A DNA stretch of 16,201 bases, taken from positions 1 to 16,201 of the forward strand of contig CAYUIY010000048.1 of the NCBI GenBank assembly GCA_964444915.1, read 5' to 3'. The DNA is from Anaerorudis sp964444915 (GTDB lineage: Bacteria > Bacteroidota > Bacteroidia > Bacteroidales > Dysgonomonadaceae). The translations under genes were made by a program, and so were the position numbers. Below are positions 1 through 8,002 of the stretch, in pieces (positions within the stretch are counted from its first letter, which is position 1; each line of letters starts with the position of its first letter). Under the pieces are notes generated by a model, which did no database searches, was not told the origin of the DNA, and was given only the letters and a program-made list of their open reading frames with translations.

Positions 1-92
1 TATTGTTGTCGCCATGTTGCGCAAGTTTCGATCTTTTTAAAAATTATGAAGATCGAGGCGAGCAGTTCAAAGAATGTGTAAGAAGGCTTTAG
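1..92 (+). CDS. murD: MurD C-terminus (UDP-MurNAc-Ala--D-Glu ligase), partial
   Basis: Only the last 29 codons are present, read from base 3 to a TAG at 90-92. They end in SPCCASFDLFKNYEDRG followed by EQFKECVRRL, which matches the conserved C-terminal end of MurD (SPACASFDMF.N...RG..F). MurD is the cytoplasmic Mur ligase that adds D-glutamate to UDP-MurNAc-L-alanine in peptidoglycan precursor synthesis. Its place directly before ftsW, with a 7-base gap, is the usual dcw order murD-ftsW-murG-murC. The rest of the gene lies outside the window. Confidence 0.9.
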   Translation, partial: LLSPCCASFDLFKNYEDRGEQFKECVRRL

Positions 93-99
93 TTTTTAA

Positions 100-1485
100 A
101 TGGATATGAATTCATCAATGGAAATTTCCGAACTTTCTCCTGTAAAAGAAGTGACAGAGAAAGAAGATAATATTTTTGAAAAAATATTTAAGGGCGACAA
201 GGTAATTTGGGCCGTGTTTATTATTCTGTGTGCGATCTCACTGATAGAAGTGTTCAGCGCAACCAGTACCATTGTTTACCGTCAACAGAATCTGTGGGGA
301 CCCATTTTGCGTCATGCCACTTTTCTTATAGGGGGAGTGGGCGTAATTCTTTTCATTCATAATATTCCTTACCGGTATTTTTCGTCGTTGATTTTTGTTC
401 TCCTAGCTTCTATTATTTTGTTGATTTTGACCCCTTTTATCGGGACCACGGTGAATGGCGCCGAAAGATGGATTTCTATTTTTGGATTTACCATCCAGCC
501 TTCGGAAGTTGCTAAAATATCGCTGATCGGAACAATCGCGTTTTTGTTAAGTAAACAAAACGGTGAAAACGATGCTGTTCTTTTTAAATGGATGGTTGGT
601 CTCACCGCCGTAGTATGTGGAATTATCGCCTTTGATAATTTGTCGACAGCCATTCTTCTGTTTGTCGTTTGCTATTTGCTTATGTTCATTGGAAAGGTAA
701 AATTCGTAAGACTGGCAAAAGTAGGACTGGCGGTGATTGGGTTAGCTGCTGTTTTTGTCTTCTTCTTGAAAATAATTCCTGATGATTGGACGCAAAAAGG
801 AATTTTAAACAGAGCAGATACATGGAAGAATCGTGTCGAAAATTTTACAAGTCACAAAGAAGAAACGGAGGAATCTTATTTCACGATAACCGATGAAAAC
901 TATCAGGTGGCTCACGCAAAAATTGCTATTTCCAATGGCGGACTTTTAGGTAAGTTCCCGGGGAATAGCACCGAACGCGATTTTTTGCCTCAAGCTTATT
1001 CCGATTTTATTTATGCCATAATCATCGAGGAATTGGGTTTTTTAGGAGGTGTAGTCGTATTATTATTATATGTAATCATTCTTATTCGTTCAGGTGTGAT
1101 TGCCAGAAAAATCGATAAGCTATTTCCCAAATACTTAATTTTAGGATCGGCTCTGATTCTTTCCTTTCAGGCATTTATCAATATGGCGGTAGCAGTTAAT
1201 CTGATTCCGGTAACCGGTCAGCCGTTGCCACTTATCAGCAGGGGGGGGACATCGACCTTAATAACATGTGCTTATTTCGGAATTATCTTAAGTGCAGATC
1301 GTTTTGGTTCGGTAAAAAAGAAAGAGGAGGATTTTATCTTGCATGACGAGGAAGAAAATAATGATAATGAGACGGATAACGAAGAGTCGGATTTTGAGAT
1401 AAATGATCGGGATGATTCATTTGAAATGAAAGAGAAAGTTGAATTTGAAATTTTCGTCTGTGATGATGAAGAATGGGGGTCCTAG
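100..1485 (+). CDS. ftsW: FtsW, septal peptidoglycan polymerase (SEDS family)
   Basis: A 461-residue polytopic membrane protein of the SEDS family, which polymerises lipid II into septal glycan strands together with a class B PBP. The N-terminus to about residue 33 is polar and charged, followed by hydrophobic segments from about 35 to 400. Family signatures are visible: NGAERWI near 119-125, QPSE at 133-136, ERDFLPQAYSDFIYA at 292-306 and PLPLISRGGTS at 375-385. Asp302 lies at the position of the catalytic Asp of SEDS polymerases. The sequence after about residue 405 is an unusually acidic cytoplasmic tail, rich in Asp and Glu to the stop. ATG at 100 follows the murD stop by 7 bases; ATG at 106 or 118 is also possible. 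The end overlaps murG. The RGG codons contain a run of eight G (1241-1248). Confidence 0.95.
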   Translation: MDMNSSMEISELSPVKEVTEKEDNIFEKIFKGDKVIWAVFIILCAISLIEVFSATSTIVYRQQNLWGPILRHATFLIGGVGVILFIHNIPYRYFSSLIFVLLASIILLILTPFIGTTVNGAERWISIFGFTIQPSEVAKISLIGTIAFLLSKQNGENDAVLFKWMVGLTAVVCGIIAFDNLSTAILLFVVCYLLMFIGKVKFVRLAKVGLAVIGLAAVFVFFLKIIPDDWTQKGILNRADTWKNRVENFTSHKEETEESYFTITDENYQVAHAKIAISNGGLLGKFPGNSTERDFLPQAYSDFIYAIIIEELGFLGGVVVLLLYVIILIRSGVIARKIDKLFPKYLILGSALILSFQAFINMAVAVNLIPVTGQPLPLISRGGTSTLITCAYFGIILSADRFGSVKKKEEDFILHDEEENNDNETDNEESDFEINDRDDSFEMKEKVEFEIFVCDDEEWGS

Positions 1486-2581
1486 GGTTATTATCAGCGG
1501 AGGTGGCACCGGTGGGCATGTTTTTCCTGCCATTTCCATAGCCAATGCAATAAAAAAACGTTGGCATGATGCGGAAATTCTATTTGTTGGAGCAAAAGAT
1601 CGTATGGAAATGCAGCGTGTGCCGGCAGCAGGTTATCAAATTGTGGGACTTCCCGTTTCGGGCTTCGATCGCAAGCATTTGTTGAAAAATATCGTTGTGG
1701 CAATAAAATTGTTGAAGAGCATGTATATGGCGAATAAGATTATTGCCGATTTTAAACCGGATATAGTGATAGGTGTTGGGGGATATGCTAGTGGACCTAC
1801 TTTGCGAGCCGCGGCATCGAGAGGTATTCCTACGCTTATTCAGGAACAGAACTCTTACCCGGGTGTGACCAATAAAATGTTGGCTGACAAAGCAGTCAAG
1901 ATTTGTGTCGCTTATGAAGGTCTCGAGAAATATTTTCCAAAAGAAAAAATTGTCATAACAGGCAATCCTTGTCGACAGGACCTAACGGTTTCGGAGGATA
2001 ACAGGAAGAAGGGAATTGAGTTTTTCCGTCTTGATCCTAAAAAGAAGACGATTCTTTTGATTGGAGGTAGTCTTGGTGCGAAAACACTCAACGAGAGTAT
2101 CATTGGAGCTTTCCCAAAAATTGAACAAAGGGATGATGTACAGGTCATTTGGCAATGTGGTAAATATTATTACAATCACATAAAGCAATTGCAGGACGAA
2201 GGGAAAATTCCCTCGAATATTCGGCTATATGATTTTATTTCGCAGATGGATTATGCTTACTCGGTAGCCGATCTGATTATCTCGCGTGCAGGCGCCGGCT
2301 CCATATCCGAATTTTGTTTGCTGGGAAAACCGGTTATTTTGGTTCCCTCGCCCAATGTGGCTGAAGATCATCAGACAAAAAACGCACAAGCTCTGGTGGA
2401 AAAAGGCGCTGCCATCATGATTTCTGATGCCGATGCACCTTCTTTGCTTTTTGATGTGGCATTGGAAGTAGTTAGAGACGAAGAGCGATTGAAAACGTTA
2501 AGCAACAATATTGTTAAGTTTGCACAACCGGATTCTGCCGATCGCATTGTCGACGAAATCGCAAAAATTTTGGAGAAATGA
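1463..2581 (+). CDS. murG: MurG, UDP-GlcNAc:lipid I GlcNAc transferase
   Basis: MurG converts lipid I to lipid II on the inner face of the membrane by adding GlcNAc. The sequence shows the glycine-rich lipid-binding loop GGGTGGH (13-19), VGGYASGP (105-112), a second G-loop GGSLGA (201-206), SRAGAGSISE (274-283) for UDP-GlcNAc binding, and the VPSP...EDHQTKNA segment (294-308). It is a GT28/GT-B fold enzyme of normal length (372 residues from this start). The frame is open further upstream, to an ATG at 1439, but MurG proteins usually have only a few residues before the first G-loop. I therefore prefer the paired ATGs at 1463/1466, which leave a 20-23 base overlap with ftsW. The stop shares ATGA with murC, suggesting coupled translation. 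Confidence 0.95.
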   Translation: MMKNGGPRVIISGGGTGGHVFPAISIANAIKKRWHDAEILFVGAKDRMEMQRVPAAGYQIVGLPVSGFDRKHLLKNIVVAIKLLKSMYMANKIIADFKPDIVIGVGGYASGPTLRAAASRGIPTLIQEQNSYPGVTNKMLADKAVKICVAYEGLEKYFPKEKIVITGNPCRQDLTVSEDNRKKGIEFFRLDPKKKTILLIGGSLGAKTLNESIIGAFPKIEQRDDVQVIWQCGKYYYNHIKQLQDEGKIPSNIRLYDFISQMDYAYSVADLIISRAGAGSISEFCLLGKPVILVPSPNVAEDHQTKNAQALVEKGAAIMISDADAPSLLFDVALEVVRDEERLKTLSNNIVKFAQPDSADRIVDEIAKILEK

Positions 2582-3957
2582 ACGAAGGTTTGGAACGATA
2601 TTCCAATTATTATTTTATCGGAATCGGAGGTATCGGCATGAGTAACCTTGCCCGATATTTTTTGGCTCACGGGAAAATCGTCGGAGGGTACGATCGTGTG
2701 CAGACGCCATTAACCGAAGATTTGACAAAAGAAGGTGCTTCCATTCATTACGAAGATAATATTGAGGCCATCCCTCAGCAATTTCTCGACAAAGGGCAGA
2801 CCTTGATTGTTTATACCCCTGCTGTTCCTTCCACTCATTCGGAACTGAATTTTTTCTCTTCGGAAGGTTTTAGGGTGATGAAGCGTGCACAGGTTTTAGG
2901 AGAGATTACCAAGATGAGCGATGCCATATGCATTGCCGGAACTCACGGAAAAACAACGGTTTCGAGTATGGTTGCCCATCTCTTGCGCAAATCGCATGTC
3001 GATTGCAATGCGTTTTTAGGAGGCATCTCGAAAAATTACAATAGTAACCTCATCTTGTCGGATAAAAGTCGCATTACGGTGGTTGAAGCGGATGAGTACG
3101 ATCGCTCTTTTCATTGGCTGCGGCCGTGGATCGCCATCATTACATCGGCCGATCCCGACCATTTGGATATTTATGGTACTGCTGAGGCTTATCGCGAGGG
3201 TTTCGAAAAGTTTACTTCGCTTATTCGCCCTAATGGATATTTGATCCTAAAAAAAGATATTGCTGTAACACCCCATTGTGAACCGACGGTTCGTGTTTTT
3301 ACGTATTCCGAAAACGATGGTGATTTTCATGCTGAAAACATCCGCATCGGAAATGGAGAGATTGTGTTTGATTTTGTTTCGCCTTTTGGTGTTATAACCG
3401 ATATTCAATTGGGTGTTCCTATGAAAATCAACATAGAGAACTCTGTAGCATCAATTGCGGCTGCGATGCTTGCTGGTGTTACACCGGGTGAGGTTCGCGA
3501 AGCCATGCTGACATTTTCCGGTACAAAACGTCGGTTCGATATTCGATTAAAAACAGATGATGTTGTTTTAATTGATGATTATGCTCATCATCCCAAGGAA
3601 TTGGCCGAATCCATCGATTCGATCAAGGCTTTGTACCCTACAAAGGAAATAACGGGGGTTTTTCAACCTCATCTTTATACACGTACTCGGGATTTTGCTG
3701 ATGAATTTGCACAGAGTCTTTCCAAGTTGGACGAAGTAATTCTTCTGGATATTTATCCGGCGCGAGAAGAACCCATTGAAGGGGTGACGTCGGAGATCAT
3801 TTTTAATAAAATTACAACCAAAAACAAAGTATTGTGTAATAAATCGGATCTCCTTGAGGTATTGAAGAGTAGAAATATTGAAGTATTGGTGACGTTGGGG
3901 GCAGGTGATATAGACCGACTTTTGCCCGAAATCGAGAAGTTCTTAAAAGAGAAATAG
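2578..3957 (+). CDS. murC: MurC, UDP-MurNAc--L-alanine ligase
   Basis: MurC is the cytoplasmic ATP-dependent ligase that adds the first amino acid, L-alanine, to UDP-MurNAc. The 459-residue product has the N-terminal UDP-binding loop GIGGIGMS (15-22), the ATP P-loop GTHGKTT (121-127), the Mur ligase EADEYDRSF block (170-178), a third-domain DDYAHHP motif (333-339) and GAGDID (441-446). Domain order and length are those of a complete MurC; the DDYAHHP and HGKT motifs favour MurC over Mpl or MurD. Its ATG overlaps the murG stop by four bases (ATGA). No ddl or murB follows, as is usual in Bacteroidota clusters. Confidence 0.96.
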   Translation: MNEGLERYSNYYFIGIGGIGMSNLARYFLAHGKIVGGYDRVQTPLTEDLTKEGASIHYEDNIEAIPQQFLDKGQTLIVYTPAVPSTHSELNFFSSEGFRVMKRAQVLGEITKMSDAICIAGTHGKTTVSSMVAHLLRKSHVDCNAFLGGISKNYNSNLILSDKSRITVVEADEYDRSFHWLRPWIAIITSADPDHLDIYGTAEAYREGFEKFTSLIRPNGYLILKKDIAVTPHCEPTVRVFTYSENDGDFHAENIRIGNGEIVFDFVSPFGVITDIQLGVPMKINIENSVASIAAAMLAGVTPGEVREAMLTFSGTKRRFDIRLKTDDVVLIDDYAHHPKELAESIDSIKALYPTKEITGVFQPHLYTRTRDFADEFAQSLSKLDEVILLDIYPAREEPIEGVTSEIIFNKITTKNKVLCNKSDLLEVLKSRNIEVLVTLGAGDIDRLLPEIEKFLKEK

Positions 3958-3972
3958 CACAGTATTGTAAAT

Positions 3973-4003
3973 TTTTACTGTTTCGTTTTAAAGTGTAACT
4001 TTG
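3973..4003 (+). promoter_or_regulatory. Candidate internal promoter for ftsQ (Bacteroidota type)
   Basis: A perfect TAnnTTTG box (TAACTTTG, 3996-4003) lies 17 bases before the ftsQ ATG. A TTTT at 3973-3976, 19 bases upstream, stands in for the -33 TTTG. The geometry fits the known Bacteroides consensus, but the -33 match is imperfect. The 63-base murC-ftsQ gap is the first real break in this part of the cluster, which is where an internal promoter would be expected. Confidence 0.45.
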
Positions 4004-4020
4004 TAATCATATAACCTCAA

Positions 4021-4752
4021 ATGAAGAAATTTCTGATCATATTGGCTTCGTTGTCGATAATGGGTTACCTGGTTTTCGCGGTCTTTTATTTTCGGAATTC
4101 TTCGCGGAATCAGGAATGTACTTGTTTTGAGGTTGTTATAAAAAATAGTGCAAAAACACAGTTTGTGCATGCCGAAGATATTGTACAGTTGGTAAAGAGC
4201 AAAGACTTGTATCCGGTCGGGAAACAAATGGACGAAGTGAATGCGCTTGATATTCAGCATGCAATTATGACCAATAAACTCGTAAAATCGGCCGAAGTAT
4301 ATTCCACTTCGAACGGTTCGATTGTAGCAAATATTTACCAACGAAATCCTATTTTACGTGTGATTTCCGATACAGAGGGTCATTTTTATGTCGATAAAAA
4401 TCGGGAGATCATGCCGACTTCAGGTCGTTTTTCTGTTTATGTTCCAATTGCAACAGGGAATATAAGCGAAGAATTTGCTAAAGATAAATTGTATGATTTT
4501 GCCAAGTTCCTGCATGATAACCCCGATTGGGATGCATGGATAGAGCAAATTGTGGTAAAAAAGAATGAAAGAGTGGAGTTGATTCCTCGTGTAGGGGATT
4601 TTCGTATCATATTAGGAACTTTGGATGATTATCCTGCTAAATTGGCGAAGTTTGCTCTTTTTGTTAAGAAAGGTCTCAACGTAGTGGGGTGGAATCGCTA
4701 TTCCGAAATCAATCTTTCATTCGATAATCAGGTAGTGTGCACAAAAAAATAA
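4021..4752 (+). CDS. ftsQ: FtsQ/DivIB-like cell division protein
   Basis: This is a 243-residue bitopic membrane protein with a very short cytoplasmic N-terminus (MKK), one membrane segment at about residues 4-24 and a periplasmic remainder. FtsQ links early and late divisome proteins through FtsB/FtsL. The periplasmic part has a region resembling the POTRA-to-beta junction of Bacteroidota FtsQ: a run ending in VANIYQRNPILRVI, then a YVDKNREIMPTS-type segment. It is shorter than the proteobacterial protein and sequence conservation is low, so the assignment leans on topology, this motif region and its place between murC and ftsA. It may be transcribed from its own promoter just upstream. Confidence 0.85.
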   Translation: MKKFLIILASLSIMGYLVFAVFYFRNSSRNQECTCFEVVIKNSAKTQFVHAEDIVQLVKSKDLYPVGKQMDEVNALDIQHAIMTNKLVKSAEVYSTSNGSIVANIYQRNPILRVISDTEGHFYVDKNREIMPTSGRFSVYVPIATGNISEEFAKDKLYDFAKFLHDNPDWDAWIEQIVVKKNERVELIPRVGDFRIILGTLDDYPAKLAKFALFVKKGLNVVGWNRYSEINLSFDNQVVCTKK

Positions 4753-4859
4753 TTTAATTTTCTCGTGTGAAAATGAGTGAATTGATAAAACAAAAATGAG
4801 TGTCGGAATGTTTGATAAATAAAGAAACGATCCGATGTTTCATTTATTTATATTAAAGT

Positions 4860-6197
4860 ATGATACAATCAGATTCAGGATTTATAGCAGCCATTGATTT
4901 AGGGACTTCCAAAATTACCGGGGTTGTTGGGCGACGGAATGAAAACAATGTTATCTCAGTATTAGCTTGTGAAACCATCCCGTCCGACCAATGTATTCGT
5001 CGCGGGTTAGTATATAATATAGAAGAAACAGGGGCTAAGGTTCGTAAGTTGATCAATTTGCTTGAAAACAAACTTGGCAGGAAAATTGGTAAAGTTTATG
5101 TTTCTATAGCAGGGCAATCGTTGCGTTCTGTCGATTTTAGGGAGAGAATGCAACTTTCTTCTTCGGGAATTGTGACGATGGAGATCATAGCACAACTTCA
5201 CAAAGAGGCCGAGAAATATCATCCCGAAATGGCCGGACGATATGCTATTGCCGATGTAGAATATTTTTTGGATGGCAAACCTGAAAAAAATCCTGTGGGT
5301 ATTACCTGTTCTGTCATCGAAGCCAATTACAAAATGATTGTTGGGCGCCCTAACATCATAGCAAACATTCAAAAGAGTATTCGCGATAGAGCCCAAGTAA
5401 ATATTGCCGGTTATACCGTTGGTGCATTGGCTTCAGCTGCAATTGCATTGAATGAAGAAGAAAAGGAGTTGGGCTGCGCTTTTATCGATTTTGGCGGAGG
5501 TACCACAACATTATCGATATATAAAGGGGGTGTTTTGCGAAGGATGGTGGTTATTCCTTTTGGGGGACGCGCGATTACGAAAGATATTTGTGAACTGAAT
5601 TTTATTGAGAGCGACGCTGAACAATACAAAATAAAATTTGGGAAAGCGCACGACAATCAGGATAATATGCTTTCTTCTCCGTTTTTCTCAAAACCGGATA
5701 TCGATTTGGTGGAGCTGAATAAAGTAATAAGAATGCGGCTCGATGAAATTGTTGCCAATGTAAAGGAACAAATCGTATTGTCGGGGTATGACGGGCAGTT
5801 GGGGGCAGGCATTGTGATGACCGGCGGTGCTTCGCAGTTGAAAAATTTGGATATTTATCTTACTGAAAAGTTGAAAATGCCGGTACGGCAAGCGTCGGCC
5901 AAAAAGTCTTTTGTCAATAATTTTCCTGAATTAGCGAGTGATCCTTCGTTAACATGTGCGTTGGGGTTGTTGCTGTTTGGAACAGAAGATTGTGAGAAAA
6001 AACCGGTTACTCAAACAACAGGAGAAGAAACTTTGCAGGAGGAAAGAGAATTTTCCAAAAATGTAAGCAACCCAAAGCAAAAAGGGAATAAAAAGAAAAC
6101 CGATAAAAACAAAGAAGTGAAAAAACGCGCAGACAGTTTTTTTTCACGAATGGGAGATATCCTTGGAGAAATGTTTTCTGAAGATGAAAACAATTGA
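4860..6197 (+). CDS. ftsA: FtsA, actin-like divisome protein
   Basis: FtsA is an actin-family ATPase that anchors FtsZ to the membrane and recruits later division proteins. Actin-fold ATP-binding motifs are visible: AIDLGTSK (11-18, phosphate 1), IDFGGGTTT (209-217, phosphate 2) and VMTGGASQL (319-327, adenosine). A SHS2-like 1C region lies between about 80 and 165. Residues 380-423 form a Lys/Glu-rich linker. The last 20 residues (ADSFFSRMGDILGEMF, 424-439) can form the amphipathic membrane-targeting helix typical of FtsA C-termini. The length of 445 is normal for Bacteroidota. The 107-base upstream gap holds two tiny ORFs and a weak promoter-like AATGTTTG at 4807-4814. The gene ends 35 bases before the ftsZ ATG. 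Confidence 0.95.
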   Translation: MIQSDSGFIAAIDLGTSKITGVVGRRNENNVISVLACETIPSDQCIRRGLVYNIEETGAKVRKLINLLENKLGRKIGKVYVSIAGQSLRSVDFRERMQLSSSGIVTMEIIAQLHKEAEKYHPEMAGRYAIADVEYFLDGKPEKNPVGITCSVIEANYKMIVGRPNIIANIQKSIRDRAQVNIAGYTVGALASAAIALNEEEKELGCAFIDFGGGTTTLSIYKGGVLRRMVVIPFGGRAITKDICELNFIESDAEQYKIKFGKAHDNQDNMLSSPFFSKPDIDLVELNKVIRMRLDEIVANVKEQIVLSGYDGQLGAGIVMTGGASQLKNLDIYLTEKLKMPVRQASAKKSFVNNFPELASDPSLTCALGLLLFGTEDCEKKPVTQTTGEETLQEEREFSKNVSNPKQKGNKKKTDKNKEVKKRADSFFSRMGDILGEMFSEDENN

Positions 6198-6232
6198 TAA
6201 GTAATGAATACACACAAGTAGAGAAATTTAGT

Positions 6233-7525
6233 ATGGATGACACGATATTGGATTTTCAGTTAGAAAGTCGCACAGAAGCTATTATCAAAGTGATTGGTGT
6301 AGGGGGTGGCGGGGGAAATGCCGTCAATCACATGTTTCGTGAGGGAATACACAATGTTTCCTTTGCTCTCTGTAATACCGATAATCAAGCATTGATGGAG
6401 TCTCCGGTTCCCGTCAAAATTCAATTAGGAGAAAATACAACCGGTGGACTGGGTGCCGGAAACAGACCTGATATTGCTCGTAAGGCTGCCGAAGAAAGTA
6501 TCGATTTGATACGCGATTTATTGAGTGATGGCACACGCATGGCGTTTATCACGGCGGGTATGGGCGGAGGAACAGGAACGGGTGCGGCTCCCGTTGTAGC
6601 TAAAGTTGCCAAAGATATGGGCATCTTAACGGTAGGAATCGTGACTATTCCTTTCGTTTTCGAAGGTCCAAAAAAGATTATTCAGGCACTGAAGGGGGTT
6701 GAAGAAATCGCTGCCAATGTGGATGCACTTTTAGTGATCAACAACGAGCGATTACGCGATATTTATCATGATTTGACAATGATGAACGCTTTTGCCAAGG
6801 CCGATGATACGTTGACGATTGCGGCGAAAAGTATTGCTGAAATCATCACAGTTCACGGCTATGTAAATCTCGACTTTGCCGATGTATACACCACGTTGAA
6901 AGATGGTGGCGTTGCCATTATGAGTAGAGGCGTGGGAACAGGGAAAAACAGGGTTGAAGAAGCCATTCGTGATGCGCTTCATTCGCCTTTGCTTAACAAT
7001 AATGATGTGTTTAGCGCGAAAAAAATACTCATTAATCTCTCCTTTGGCGAGAAAAACCCGTTAATGATGGAAGAGATGAATGCGTTGCACGAGTTCATGT
7101 CGAAGTTTAGTCGTGAAATCGAAGTAATTTGGGGGGCTGCTTTGGAAGAAGATCTTACCGATGAAGTCAAGATAACTTTATTGGCTACCGGATTTTCCAT
7201 TACCAGTGTACCGGGTATTGAAGAACATCGCAAGGCTGAATCTCAGGCAGAGGAATTGGAACGAAAGATACGCGAGGATGCGAAAAAAGAACAAGAGGAA
7301 CAGGACAGGCAGTTGATTGAGAAATATTACGGGAAAAAGGGGTTAAAAGAACTTTTAACAACCAATTATCGGATTGAACCGATTGTGCTTACGACAGATG
7401 AATTAGATGATGATAAAATTTTGGAGGCAATGGAAAGAGTGCCGGTTTTTAAACGCGATGTAGATTTTAATCCTCGTTCGTACCGAAGCGAATCCCAAAC
7501 TCCATCATCTTCTTTGTTCGATTAA
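6233..7525 (+). CDS. ftsZ: FtsZ, tubulin-like cell division GTPase
   Basis: FtsZ polymerises into the Z-ring with GTP hydrolysis. The 430-residue product has the N-terminal loop VIGVGGGGGNAVNHM (20-34), the tubulin signature GGGTGTGAAP (111-120) and the T7 synergy loop NLDFADV (212-218) with the acidic residues that complete the GTPase site. A charged, Glu/Lys-rich linker runs from about 332 to 370. The motif VPVFKR (403-408) resembles the conserved C-terminal peptide that binds FtsA, but is followed by 22 more residues. The frame is open back to a TTG at 6194 inside the ftsA stop; I prefer the ATG at 6233 because Bacteroidota FtsZ proteins have only about 20 residues before the first glycine loop. 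Confidence 0.96.
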   Translation: MDDTILDFQLESRTEAIIKVIGVGGGGGNAVNHMFREGIHNVSFALCNTDNQALMESPVPVKIQLGENTTGGLGAGNRPDIARKAAEESIDLIRDLLSDGTRMAFITAGMGGGTGTGAAPVVAKVAKDMGILTVGIVTIPFVFEGPKKIIQALKGVEEIAANVDALLVINNERLRDIYHDLTMMNAFAKADDTLTIAAKSIAEIITVHGYVNLDFADVYTTLKDGGVAIMSRGVGTGKNRVEEAIRDALHSPLLNNNDVFSAKKILINLSFGEKNPLMMEEMNALHEFMSKFSREIEVIWGAALEEDLTDEVKITLLATGFSITSVPGIEEHRKAESQAEELERKIREDAKKEQEEQDRQLIEKYYGKKGLKELLTTNYRIEPIVLTTDELDDDKILEAMERVPVFKRDVDFNPRSYRSESQTPSSSLFD

Positions 7526-7552
7526 AAATAGAATTTTTTAACATATAAATAC

Positions 7553-8002
7553 ATGGATTTATTTGATACGATTAGTGAAGAAATAAAAAAAGCAATGCTT
7601 GCAAAAGATAAAGTCAGGTTGGAAGCATTGCGGGGAATTAAAAAAGAATTTTTGGAAGCAAGGGCCGCTAAGGGTGCTCATAATGAGCTTTCGGATGAAA
7701 CTGCTATGGCTATATTACAAAAAATGGCCAAACAGCGCAGAGATAGTGCCGATATTTATTTGTCGCAGAATCGTTCCGATTTGGCAGAAACCGAACTGGC
7801 TCAATTAAAAATTATTCAGGAATTTTTGCCCGAACAAATGACTTCCGAAGAATTGGAAGAGGTGTTGAAAAAAATTATTGCCGATGTTGGTGCCACTTCC
7901 ATGAAAGATATGGGCAAAGTGATGGGGGTTGCAACCAAACAACTTGCCGGGAAAGCCGACGGTCGATTAATTTCTGAAGTGGTGAGAAAACTACTCGGTT
8001 AA
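7553..8002 (+). CDS. yqeY: GatB/YqeY domain protein
   Basis: A 149-residue soluble protein matching the YqeY family across its full length. It starts with the typical MDLFDTISEEIKKAMLAKDKVRLEALRGI helix region, has a conserved FLPEQM..EE turn near 95-103 and ends in MGKVMG...GKADGRLISEVVRKLL. YqeY resembles the C-terminal tRNA-contacting domain of GatB, but stands alone; its exact cellular role is not established. It follows ftsZ by 27 bases in the same direction, so it is probably the last gene of the dcw transcript. In many Bacteroidota yqeY is found right after ftsZ. Its last 12 bases overlap the convergent gene on the other strand. Confidence 0.93.
   Translation: MDLFDTISEEIKKAMLAKDKVRLEALRGIKKEFLEARAAKGAHNELSDETAMAILQKMAKQRRDSADIYLSQNRSDLAETELAQLKIIQEFLPEQMTSEELEEVLKKIIADVGATSMKDMGKVMGVATKQLAGKADGRLISEVVRKLLG

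Noticed and set aside
1439..1462. Upstream ATG for murG
   Set aside because: It adds eight residues encoded within the acidic tail of ftsW and not typical of MurG; the paired ATGs at 1463/1466 fit the family length better.
6194..6232. TTG start for ftsZ overlapping the ftsA stop
   Set aside because: It would add 13 residues unlike any FtsZ N-terminus; ATG at 6233 gives the usual spacing to the GGGGGN loop.
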